Positions 49,081 through 57,041 of a stretch of DNA of 64,000 nucleotides are shown piece by piece. Within the stretch, counting starts at the first letter, position 1. Each line of letters begins with the position of its first letter. The translations under genes and the position numbers were made by a program. The stretch spans positions 496,001 to 560,000 of the forward strand of contig CAWIMW010000003.1 in assembly GCA_963837365.1 (NCBI GenBank), given 5' to 3'. Origin of the DNA: CAWBXL01 sp963837365 (lineage in GTDB: Bacteria; Acidobacteriota; Terriglobia; Terriglobales; Acidobacteriaceae). The notes beneath the pieces are model-generated. The model searched no databases. It had not been told where the DNA came from and saw only the letters and a program-made list of their open reading frames with translations.

Positions 49081-50154
49081 TTACCGCTCCATCAGCCGGA
49101 AGAATAATGCCTGCTTCGCCACCGGCCCGACCTTATCTTCCAATACCGCCATCTGTCGCCCACTGAGCGGTGTGAATTCGCGCGAGAGCTGCGCGCACTC
49201 CTCTACCTGCGCTACTGTGTCACACCCGATAATCGCCGTACTGATCGGCAGCGATAAGGTGTAGAACATGGTTTCCTGTTTTGTGAGGGTGCCGGGAACG
49301 GTGGTGATCGCCCCGCGTCCTTCCCAGGATTTTTTCTGCTGTTCCACCGGAGGCGGTGTCCAACTCGACAGGATCCTCCCGCGTGCCATCACCTTCATGG
49401 CAATGATGCCCATCTGCTTCTCTACTGCCATCGGCAACAGGTCTTTGCCGAAGCTGTAGTAATACTTGTCGGCGGCGTTGATGCCCATCAACACGGTGTC
49501 GAATGGATACCGCCGTATGCCCTCCATCAGCGCCTCCGGACGAAACCGCCCGGTGATCCCCAGGTGCCGCACCATCTTCTGCTGGTGCGCCTGCATGAAC
49601 GCCTCCATGGCGCCGCCCTTGCCGAAAATCTGGTCCACATCACCCTGGATGCCGACATCGTGCAGCTGCCAGCTATCAATGTAATCGGTGTTGAGCAGTT
49701 GCAGTGATTTCTCAAGATTTTTGAGGGCGGCATCGCGAGTACGCTCTTTGGATTTGGTGGCAATGAACACCTGCTGGCGAGACCCTTTCAAGCCCTTGCC
49801 CAAATACTGTTCACTCCAGCGGGCTTCACCGCCATAAATCGCCGAGGTGTCGAAATAGTTGACACCCAGTTCAAGTGCCTTGGCGATGATCGGCAGGGCT
49901 ACAGCTTCGTTGTTGGGGACTTGCAGCGCGCCCTGTCCGCCTAATCCGAAGATGCTCACACGAAAGCCGGTCTTACCCAGGTTGCGGGTCGGCATCATTT
50001 CCTGCACCGACTGGAGCGAAGCGGATGGAGTCGGTTCCGCACTCGCGGTGGTGGGCAGAGTTGCGTAGGCCAAACTGGCCGCGATGGATGCGCCTCCTAC
50101 TTCGAGGAAGTTGCGGCGGTTGCGAGCTTTGTCGGATTTGCGGGGAGGTTTCAT
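49081..50154 (-). CDS. Tat-exported aldo-keto reductase
   Basis: 357 residues from ATG 50154 (MKPPRKSDKARNRRNFLEVG), with a twin-arginine RRNFLEVG signal, so it is likely exported. The body matches aldo-keto reductases: NLGKTGFRVSIFGLGGQ, FDTSAIYGGEARWSEQYLGKGL (Asp and Tyr of the catalytic set), FIATKSKER (Lys) and DYIDSWQLHDVG (His). The C-terminal part lacks the usual helical cap motifs but is full length for the Tat-exported group. NADPH use would require cofactor outside the cytoplasm or folded export, as Tat permits. Confidence 0.85.
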   Translation of the reverse strand: MKPPRKSDKARNRRNFLEVGGASIAASLAYATLPTTASAEPTPSASLQSVQEMMPTRNLGKTGFRVSIFGLGGQGALQVPNNEAVALPIIAKALELGVNYFDTSAIYGGEARWSEQYLGKGLKGSRQQVFIATKSKERTRDAALKNLEKSLQLLNTDYIDSWQLHDVGIQGDVDQIFGKGGAMEAFMQAHQQKMVRHLGITGRFRPEALMEGIRRYPFDTVLMGINAADKYYYSFGKDLLPMAVEKQMGIIAMKVMARGRILSSWTPPPVEQQKKSWEGRGAITTVPGTLTKQETMFYTLSLPISTAIIGCDTVAQVEECAQLSREFTPLSGRQMAVLEDKVGPVAKQALFFRLMER

Positions 50155-50281
50155 AAGATTTTGGGATGACGGCGGGATTATAGAAGCATGGTGGTCCAAT
50201 CTCAACCAATCTACTTTCTCCAGCGGACTAAGATCACGGAGGAAGAAATGAGATGCACTTCTCGCCGGTCTTTATTGCTCT

Positions 50282-50956
50282 TTAGGTGGCTGCCTGACCT
50301 GAGGAGTGGCGCGCGATGCGTTTCCTATAAAGAAGAAGCACGCTGGGCCCAAACGAGAGCAACATAATGGCGATGCCAGTCGCGATACCATAACCAGTCA
50401 TTATGGGTGCGGAACAATCGTCGCGGCGGCGTACGATGATGTGTGAAGGTACCACGATCAGAAGCTCCAGCACACTGCCACGCAGCAGCCAGGAAATGGA
50501 GCGCGTGACCGCATCGTCCGCGCCGTGCGACAGGCGGTAGAACAATATCCCCCACACCAGCCAGGGCACAAACAACGTACCTAACAGTTCAACGGTCTTG
50601 ATCCACTGATCGAGTCGATCACCCCACAGCACAGCGGCGACCGCCAACACCACCGCCGATGTCAGCAGCGCCAGCAGCATGGCCGTGGTCACCGCAGAAA
50701 CCAGGATGTGGGTGCGGGGCTTAAGCCGTTTCCGTGTGGTATCAACGCTCAACCAAAGAAGCAGTACCGGGCCGAAAATGACCATCCCCACCAGCACCCA
50801 CACGACCCAGTAGGAATAGGTTTCCCTTAACCCTGCGTAGAGCTGGGTCGCTGTCTTGATGTTGGGAAAGAAGGCGAAATAGATCGTCGCCGGCACGATG
50901 AGTGCCAAGACCAACACAAGATAGAAGAGAGTTACAACCAGCCCCCATTTGCGCAT
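50282..50956 (-). CDS. Integral membrane protein of unknown function
   Basis: 224 residues from ATG 50956. About six hydrophobic helices (e.g. LVVTLFYLVLVLALIVPATI, VWVLVGMVIFGPVLLLWLS, AMLLALLTSAVVLAVAAVLW) with short loops. The family was not recognised. Upstream in-frame codons to 51187 belong to the overlapping SnoaL-like gene's other frame and are not used. Confidence 0.75.
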   Translation of the reverse strand: MRKWGLVVTLFYLVLVLALIVPATIYFAFFPNIKTATQLYAGLRETYSYWVVWVLVGMVIFGPVLLLWLSVDTTRKRLKPRTHILVSAVTTAMLLALLTSAVVLAVAAVLWGDRLDQWIKTVELLGTLFVPWLVWGILFYRLSHGADDAVTRSISWLLRGSVLELLIVVPSHIIVRRRDDCSAPIMTGYGIATGIAIMLLSFGPSVLLLYRKRIARHSSGQAAT

Positions 50957-51072
50957 TTCGTCCTCCCCGCCGGGTGACGCGCGTCTGCCGGACGAAGTAT
51001 AACTCGAAAGGTCAGAACCGATTTTCGATCTTCTTTTTATTGGTTCTGCCCAGACGTGGATCATCCCCGTGT

Positions 51073-51429
51073 TCAGCGCTTGGGTGTGATCTTGGCAGCA
51101 AAAGATTGTGCCACGATCTTCCCCTCTCGCACCACGAACGTATCGGTAGCGGCTTCGTAGGAATTGTCTGCGGTTTCTGCGCTCCATAGAATATAGGCGT
51201 AATCACCTTCGACGGTTTGTTCGCGCATGGTAAACGTGGCGCCCGGCTTGGCAAACTCCGCAGAGAATGTCTGAAAAAAGGGTTTGATCGCGTGCACGCC
51301 TCGAAGCCGTTTGCCAGGGATAAATAACACAGCATCCGGTGCGTAATCCGCGACTACGCCATTGAGGTCGTTCTCATGGAAGCTCTTCAAATGTTGATCG
51401 AGAATATCTTTTGTACTTGGCATGGTCAT
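51073..51429 (-). CDS. SnoaL/NTF2-like protein
   Basis: 118 residues (ATG at 51429; a second ATG at 51423). The pattern LDQHLKSFHENDLNGVVADYAPDAVLFIPG and later GDYAYILWSAETADNSYEAATDTFVVREGKI is the cone-shaped SnoaL/ketosteroid-isomerase-like fold. Function is unknown; small stand-alone members are often enzymes or ligand-binding proteins. It lies 116 bases upstream of the membrane-protein gene on the same strand. Confidence 0.85.
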   Translation of the reverse strand: MTMPSTKDILDQHLKSFHENDLNGVVADYAPDAVLFIPGKRLRGVHAIKPFFQTFSAEFAKPGATFTMREQTVEGDYAYILWSAETADNSYEAATDTFVVREGKIVAQSFAAKITPKR

Positions 51430-51664
51430 CTCCTTCTGAATTGACGGGAAGCGCTTTTCGGATCAGCGAACACTTCGACGAGGCTTACTATGCAGCACTG
51501 GCGCGCCCCATACTTACCCACGCGTCCGGCTTTCTTGCTCAGGGGAGAAGTGCCCTAGGATGATTTGCTCGGTAGTCCGGAGATGTTTGCCGTGAGTCCT
51601 GCTAGATTCCACAAGATGGCCGAAGCTGCGGGCGTTCAGCGCGTAGAATTGTTGCCCTACACCT

Positions 51665-51977
51665 ATGAAACTTTGCCGAAGCGGTCTTGCTCTCTCCCTG
51701 ACTTCCTTCTGTGTCATGGCTGCCGCCCAGAATTCCGGGCCTGTGGTCACACCCCGCGCTCGCGTCATTCACAATTCCGCCACCGTGGTGGATACCCATG
51801 CCGATACACCGCAGCGCTTTCTCGACGGGTCCTACGACATCGGCTCAACCGATCCAACCGACACCGGCCACATCAGCCATTCGCAAAATCCTCGGCGGCA
51901 ATCTGCTGCGCGTACTTAGCGAAGCGGAACACGTCAGCAGCCGGATGCAGGCGGAAGAAGTGCATTCCCAACCATAA
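51665..51977 (+). pseudogene. Internally deleted M19-type dipeptidase gene
   Basis: The frame from 51665 gives a signal peptide (LALSLTSFCVMAAAQ) and the N-terminus of a membrane dipeptidase: ARVIHNSATVVDTHADTPQRFLDGSYDIGS, with the first zinc-site HxD (THAD). It then jumps, with a frame change near 51870, to KILGGNLLRVLSEAEHVSSRM, the family's C-terminal end, and stops at 51977. Roughly 300 central codons are missing. The rest of the fold, including other metal ligands, is absent, so this is a deletion remnant. Confidence 0.75.
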
Positions 51978-52133
51978 AACACGTGCAGAAAAAGCAGGGT
52001 AATTTGCGATGTCACGTTCCCAGGTTTTCTTGGGCCTCGCTGATTTCGTGAGGCGCGTTGACTTCGTCCCATCGGCATCGCAGCGATCCGATATCATTTC
52101 GTGCTTGGAGGCGCATCCGAGTAACATGAACCC

Positions 52134-52523
52134 ATGAACACCAAGCTAGTGATGAGCAGCAGCGCCTTGTTCATGGCACTGCTTGGCGCAGCCGCGACCT
52201 TTGCCCCACAAGAAATCCTGCGGCATTACGGCCTGATTGACGCGCCTGCTGCCGTGTTACTCATGCAAATCGCAGGCTCACTCTATCTGGCGTTCGCTAT
52301 GCTTAACTGGATGGCGCGATCCAACCTCATCGGAGGTATTTACAGCCGCCCGGTTGCTCTGGGCAATTTCGTTCACTTTGGTCTGATCGCCATCACATTG
52401 CTGAAGATCATGCTTCGAGGCCCTCTTAGAAACAGCGATATCACGGTTGCTGCTATCGTGTATTCGCTGTTCGCGGCAAGTTTTGGGTGGATCGTGTTTA
52501 CCCACCCACGGCCCCAAAAATGA
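52134..52523 (+). CDS. Small integral membrane protein of unknown function
   Basis: 129 residues with four hydrophobic segments (e.g. ALFMALLGAAATF, VLLMQIAGSLYLAFAMLNWM, FVHFGLIAITLLKIML, VAAIVYSLFAASFGWIVF). No named family was recognised. It lies between two genes that have lost internal parts, but appears intact itself. Confidence 0.7.
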   Translation: MNTKLVMSSSALFMALLGAAATFAPQEILRHYGLIDAPAAVLLMQIAGSLYLAFAMLNWMARSNLIGGIYSRPVALGNFVHFGLIAITLLKIMLRGPLRNSDITVAAIVYSLFAASFGWIVFTHPRPQK

Positions 52524-52566
52524 ATCATCCAGTAGCTAGGAGAGAGCACCGAGCCAACTAAAAACT

Positions 52567-52965
52567 CTATTGCGCTTTGGGCACCACAATCGCCGTAATC
52601 CCATAGCGCGGCACTTCCACGGTGAAGGTAGGGCCCAGGTTTTCGACCGGGGTTTCGGTAATCGTCTTGCCTGCTTCAATAGCCAGTTCCCCGTAGTCGT
52701 AGCGCGCATCAATCCCGCCATTGCCGGGAAAACGCAGGTCGGTGATTCCCGCATCCTGGAGCAACTTAATTGTCGCCGCGTCGTAGGCACCGTTGTCCCA
52801 ACGATCTGCGGCGATGCCGAACGAAGTCGTATACACCGTGGCTTTCGACTGGGACAGATTAACCGTAACTTTGGTTTTGAGTTGGGCGTGGAGCGGAACA
52901 GAAAGAATCATTCCGAGCAGAATTAGGGCGAAAAGATTGAGGCGGTGGGGAAAGCAGCTGCGCAT
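52567..52965 (-). pseudogene. Internally deleted secreted glycoside-hydrolase-like gene
   Basis: 132 codons from ATG 52965 with signal peptide (LFALILLGMILSVPLHAQ). The N-terminal part (TTSFGIAADRWDNGAYDAAT, LLQDAGITDLRFPGNGGIDA) is the start of an arabinofuranosidase-like or similar secreted hydrolase. After about residue 92 it passes directly to ENLGPTFTVEVPRYGITAIVVPKAQ, the sort of beta-domain end such enzymes have. The catalytic barrel is missing. The frame is open, so a short protein could be made, but it would lack the active site. Confidence 0.65.
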
Positions 52966-53104
52966 CAACTTGCCTGAAATGTAAACGTTTTCAACATAGA
53001 ACGCGTTTCCCGTAAAAACCGTCATGAGCCACCCTTGTCCCAGTGGATTCTTGAAAGCGCAAAATTATAACTCGGGAGCGGACAGAAGGTGGCCGAAAAA
53101 ACGG

Positions 53105-55270
53105 TCAGCGCGCTTTCTCCCATGCTTTGCGGTAGTCATCCGCGGTGGTGCGATAGCAGGGCAACTTGTCCTTGTCAGACTCGGAGGGTTTGCCTTGAGT
53201 TTCTCCCTCGGGCCAAGTCATGCTGATCAGGCTTTCGTCGCAACTCGGATCGCGGGTCACGCGAAGGTTGAATGTCTTCGAGGTATTTACTCCGAATTCG
53301 GTCAATCGCCTTTGATACGGCAGGAAAATGTAAACCAGTTTGATGAGCTGTGTGGTGTCGCGATTGACAGAGCGCTCAGCCACGAAGGCCTCGTAGTTTG
53401 AGAAGTAAGAACTCATCGGTAGAGCTAATGCCAGTTGAACTACCCGCAAAGGCAATACTCCGGTCTTCCCTGCCGGGAAGTCCGGGATTTCGGGGTGCTT
53501 CGGAATGGCGGCGCTGATGATCGGCGTGGAGGGTTGTCCGCTTCGCGCTCCAACACCGGCGCCTGACGGAGCGCCGGACAGACCGGCTATCGTTTGTGTA
53601 CTTGAACCTGCCCCGGAGCTTGCTCCGTGGCGGTTGCCACCTGGGCCCAATCCCGAGCCAGCAGAACCGTTGGAATTTGCGCCGGACTTGACGGTACCGG
53701 TTCCCTGCCCACCAGCGCCACTTCCTGGCGGCAGTACCTGCGACCCTGAATCCGATAACGCGGTTCCTCCATTGCCTACCTCGAATACTCGCGATGAAGC
53801 GATCGCGGGCGCAGGAGCTACAACCTGCGTTCCGTCCCCGGTCAATGAACCGAAGCCGCCTCCGCCGCCATTCCCGGCCTGGATTGCAATCCCCCCAACC
53901 GACGGGGCTGGCGGCACCACTGCTCCGACTATCGCACCAGAAGAGCCGTTCCCGCCTGCTCCTGCAAAGCCTCCGGTTCCTGCGAGCGAGGGTGCCGGGG
54001 GCACGACTTGCGTCCCATCGCCGCCAAGAGAATGACCACTGCTTCGGGCCAGAACGACTCCCGATCCAAGTGATGGGTATGGACCCACCACCTGAACGCC
54101 ACCACTGTGGCTTGAGCTGCCGCCAGCGCTGCCAGCACGAAATGCATGACCGCGAAGAGCAGGTGCGGGAGGCACTACTTGTGCTCCGCTGCCTCGCAGA
54201 GAATCCCCTCTACCGCTGGCCAATACCACCCCGTGGGCCAGAGCAGGAGACGGAGCAACAACCTGCACACCTGCTCCATTCAAGGAATTCCCGCTGCCTC
54301 CAGGAACAAAAGCCCGTCCGGAAATTGAAGGTGGCGGGGGAACAATGGCAGCGGCCAAAGTTCCAATGCCTCCGATTCCAAATTCTCGCGATAGACGCGA
54401 ACCGCGAGCCACGCCTCCCGCGAGCTGTGGAGAAGGCCGGACTACAGTGACCGAGCCGATTTCATTGTTGCCCATTCCACCTCGACGCGAGGAGCCACGC
54501 AGCGTGGGAGCCGGAGATACGACCGCTTCAGGCAGACTCACACCGCCGCTTCCACGAATACTTGCTATCTGGGGTACAGGCGCAACCACCGCGGCACCTA
54601 GTGAACCGAGCGCGCGCATGGAAAGACGGCCGGTTCCTGGCGAGGGAGCAACGGCCTCAGAGTAATTCGCGGGCAAGGTCAATTGTGAACGCGCCGTCGC
54701 CGACAAAGGTACCGCGGGAAGCGTTGGGTCGGCGGATGCTATTTCTGCTTGTACATTTCCGGTCAAAGGAACATCGGGCGCTGCTACGCCGAGGCGCTGC
54801 TGTTCGGAAGCCACATGAATCGCGGGCGGTTCCGATGGCGCGTGCTGTTGCGGTTTTATTTTCTGGTGCTGTCGTCCGTCGCGAGCGGGAAATGTCTCTC
54901 CCGGCTTGTAATAGGTGAGTTGATACTTGCCATGGCTGATGTGTGCCTGATGCAGGGGATAACTCATTGAGTCCCATTGCATCGACCAAGTCCAGACCAT
55001 CAGCAATAAAGGAGTTGCCGCCAAGTGCCAGGCCAGGGATTCGGCGACAGCCTGCCAGCGAACTCCAGTACGAACATAATAATTCCGGCTGCATTGCGCC
55101 GGCTGCGATGCCAGGAAAAAAGGAGGCACCTTGCGGCGGAGAACCAAGTCAAAAAGATTTCGAAAGAAGACGCGATATCGCGGCTCCAGTAACACCAGCA
55201 ATTGAAGACGCGGCTCTACATTCACGTATCGCGTTGGCCGTGGACTGCGAAGAGCCGATCCCTGGGTCAT
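53105..55270 (-). CDS. Gly/Pro-rich repeat protein, membrane-anchored
   Basis: 721 residues. A hydrophobic helix near 80-95 follows a basic N-terminus (RYRVFFRNLFDLVLRRK). Residues 200-530 are about ten imperfect repeats of 27-32 residues, each centred on VVxPxPxL followed by a Gly/Ser-rich run ending xLxGxGxQ (for example VVAPSPALAHGVVLASGRGD). A Gly/Ser-rich linker and a folded C-terminal part (about 600-721) with DPSCDESLISMTWPEGE follow. The layout is like a TonB-type protein with a very long extended linker, but no TonB domain was recognised. Confidence 0.75.
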   Translation of the reverse strand: MTQGSALRSPRPTRYVNVEPRLQLLVLLEPRYRVFFRNLFDLVLRRKVPPFFLASQPAQCSRNYYVRTGVRWQAVAESLAWHLAATPLLLMVWTWSMQWDSMSYPLHQAHISHGKYQLTYYKPGETFPARDGRQHQKIKPQQHAPSEPPAIHVASEQQRLGVAAPDVPLTGNVQAEIASADPTLPAVPLSATARSQLTLPANYSEAVAPSPGTGRLSMRALGSLGAAVVAPVPQIASIRGSGGVSLPEAVVSPAPTLRGSSRRGGMGNNEIGSVTVVRPSPQLAGGVARGSRLSREFGIGGIGTLAAAIVPPPPSISGRAFVPGGSGNSLNGAGVQVVAPSPALAHGVVLASGRGDSLRGSGAQVVPPAPALRGHAFRAGSAGGSSSHSGGVQVVGPYPSLGSGVVLARSSGHSLGGDGTQVVPPAPSLAGTGGFAGAGGNGSSGAIVGAVVPPAPSVGGIAIQAGNGGGGGFGSLTGDGTQVVAPAPAIASSRVFEVGNGGTALSDSGSQVLPPGSGAGGQGTGTVKSGANSNGSAGSGLGPGGNRHGASSGAGSSTQTIAGLSGAPSGAGVGARSGQPSTPIISAAIPKHPEIPDFPAGKTGVLPLRVVQLALALPMSSYFSNYEAFVAERSVNRDTTQLIKLVYIFLPYQRRLTEFGVNTSKTFNLRVTRDPSCDESLISMTWPEGETQGKPSESDKDKLPCYRTTADDYRKAWEKAR

Positions 55271-55402
55271 GGAGACTCACTGGAGACGGGAGGAAATTGG
55301 CATCATTATAGCCTTGGAGGGCTGAAATACGGCGGGTTTTAGTGCCGATCACTAGTACACGATGTGCAAACTGGTTCACAGTCTTAGTTCCCGGGGGGGC
55401 CC

Positions 55403-55437
55403 CGTTCAAGCTCCGCTGGAGCGGGGCGTTTTGAGGT
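55403..55437. terminator. Hairpin GCCCCG..CGGGGC with T-run
   Basis: GCCCCG-ttcaa-GCTCC-gct-GGAGC-CGGGGC-GTTTT forms a two-part stem. It lies between the DinB remnant and the repeat-protein gene and could end rightward transcription or be a dispersed repeat. Confidence 0.5.
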
Positions 55438-55446
55438 TGCAAACTA

Positions 55447-55560
55447 CTACTTAGACCATGGAGGCACCACTCCGGTCATACGTGCATAAGCGATCAGCTG
55501 CCCCATGTGCTCGTTGTCATGCAAGATAATTCTCAGGTACATGCATAACGCTTGAACCGT
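55447..55560 (-). pseudogene. DinB-family C-terminal remnant
   Basis: Read on the minus strand, the sequence gives STVQALCMYLRIILHDNEHM and then GQLIAYARMTGVVPPWSK before a TAG at 55447. HDNEHMGQL and the final VPPWS match the C-terminus of DinB-like (four-helix, metal-binding) proteins, with one metal-ligand His. The N-terminal 130 or so residues are absent; the upstream DNA is a terminator and another gene. Confidence 0.65.
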
Positions 55561-55582
55561 GGATGGAAGATTCAAGCATGAA

Positions 55583-55608
55583 GAAAGCCCCGCCGCAGCG
55601 GGGCTTGT
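55583..55608 (-). terminator. Terminator of the REASSG-repeat protein gene
   Basis: On the minus strand, AGCCCCGC-tgcg-GCGGGGCTTTCTTC is a clean stem with a short U-tract, about 20 bases after the gene's stop. Confidence 0.75.
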
Positions 55609-55626
55609 TCAATACACTTTTGAACA

Positions 55627-56052
55627 CTACTTCTTGGGTTGCGCATTGTTCTTGGTGTCGTCAGTTGTCGTCGTGGTGGTAACCGGAGCGTGCTGGCGTT
55701 TGCCTGTGGCTAGACCGGAAGCAGCGTCTCTAGGACTCTTCACTTCATGCTGCACCGCTGGCTGAGTTGCAGTCTGCGTGGACGCATCTGCGGACACATT
55801 CTGCATCTTGCCGGTGGCCTTGCCTGTCGAGGCCTCTCGTGCGGTGGTGGACTGACTCTCCTCCTGCACGGCGCCTTTGCCTTCCTTCAGGTCGTAATTC
55901 CCTTTCTTGCCCGTTGCCATCCCCGACGACGCCTCACGCGGAGCCGTTACCTGGTCCGCAGGCTTGGGGTCCGCCTGTTTCTTGTCGGACTGGCCTACGG
56001 CCAGCACAGAAAGTCCGGCTACGGCGGCAACAACTAAAATCGTCTTCTTCAT
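55627..56052 (-). CDS. Secreted protein with three REASSGMATGK-type repeats
   Basis: 141 residues with a signal peptide (MKKTILVVAAVAGLSVLAVG). The mature part is low in hydrophobic residues and contains three copies of an 11-residue motif: REASSGMATGK, REASTGKATGK and RDAASGLATGK, about 30 residues apart, with acidic/Gln/Thr-rich spacers and a run of Thr near the C-terminus. No known domain was recognised. The repeat could be a ligand- or surface-binding motif. Confidence 0.75.
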   Translation of the reverse strand: MKKTILVVAAVAGLSVLAVGQSDKKQADPKPADQVTAPREASSGMATGKKGNYDLKEGKGAVQEESQSTTAREASTGKATGKMQNVSADASTQTATQPAVQHEVKSPRDAASGLATGKRQHAPVTTTTTTDDTKNNAQPKK

Positions 56053-56216
56053 GTTCTGTCTCCATCCGCGACTGGTCGCGGTGCGAGATAGATACTGGGG
56101 TCATTCCAGGGGACGGGCAAGTTACCAAAGTCCTTTTGCGGAGTGAGGAAGAACCAGGGATGGGAGACGAGTTTCCAAACTGGGGTGCTCTGTAGGAGCG
56201 GGTGGTTGCAATAGAT

Positions 56217-56290
56217 TGTCATCCCGACCAGAACAGAATCATGAGCGAAGGGAATGATTCTGTGGAGTAGAGGGACCTTAGTGTTTACTC
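56217..56290. repeat. Extragenic hairpin repeat, copy C
   Basis: Starts TGTCATCCCGACCAG and ends GGAGTAGAGGGACCTTAGTGTTTACTC. The stem is CAGAATCAT (56234-56242) with ATGATTCTG (56254-56262), a perfect 9-bp pair although both arms differ from copies A and B. Confidence 0.75.
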
Positions 56291-56307
56291 AGCCAGCGAT
56301 AGGGTAC

Positions 56308-56781
56308 TCACCCAGATCGAGAGTCCGCAAGCTCCTTCAGCGCCTTTTGCCCCTGAAACCACTTGAACACAAAAAACGCATGGATTCCGAATGCCCAAAT
56401 AGAAAACATCATGATGAGGGCCAGCATGTCCACTCCATATAGAACAATGCCGGCGAGGAATGCCCAACGATATCCGCTGCGTGCCGCAAATCCTAGTCCG
56501 AGCACGACTGCAACCCACATCGCCGCCACGCCGTACACCACCAGAGGATAAAGCTGTCCGAACGGCCTGCCATAAACGGTCAGGAGATCCACCGTACCGA
56601 TGTTGACCAGAACATTCACCCGTACCAGAAACAGCCCGGTGCCAAGCGCAGCCAGTCCCGCGGCCAGGAAGAAGTAGCTGGCATCGTCTCGACTCTCAGC
56701 GCGCAGATCAGCGCGACGCTGCTCCTCAGCCACTTGGTATTCTGTGTCGGTTCGGCCAGCGCCAACATTCAAGGTCTGCAT
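56308..56781 (-). CDS. Integral membrane protein of unknown function
   Basis: 157 residues; a polar N-terminus of about 35 residues precedes four hydrophobic helices (ASYFFLAAGLAALGTGLFLV, LYPLVVYGVAAMWVAVVLGL, FLAGIVLYGVDMLALIMMFS, FGIHAFFVFKWF). It is not assigned to a family. The gene is complete. Confidence 0.75.
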   Translation of the reverse strand: MQTLNVGAGRTDTEYQVAEEQRRADLRAESRDDASYFFLAAGLAALGTGLFLVRVNVLVNIGTVDLLTVYGRPFGQLYPLVVYGVAAMWVAVVLGLGFAARSGYRWAFLAGIVLYGVDMLALIMMFSIWAFGIHAFFVFKWFQGQKALKELADSRSG

Positions 56782-57041
56782 AGAAAGCTACCTCACTGCG
56801 GGTTGTGCACAGAGTATAACTGCAAGGGGGTGGCTAAACGGCAGGCCTGAAGGCGCTGCCCTGATACGAACCATTGCCTGCAAACTGCAACCATGGAAAA
56901 CCCTGGAGACCGAACTGCCCGCAATTCTGACTAAGCGACGAAGGCGACAAAGCAAGTAGTGGTGTCTAACCTGCTAGAGCCAATATCTCTTCCAACCAAA
57001 CCATTTGCCTCCGAGTCACGTATTATTAAAGCAGTAGCTGC

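Noticed and set aside
53505..54665. Forward-strand Pro-rich frames inside the repeat protein
   Set aside because: They are complementary shadows of the repetitive Gly/Pro coding on the other strand, without a ribosome-binding site.
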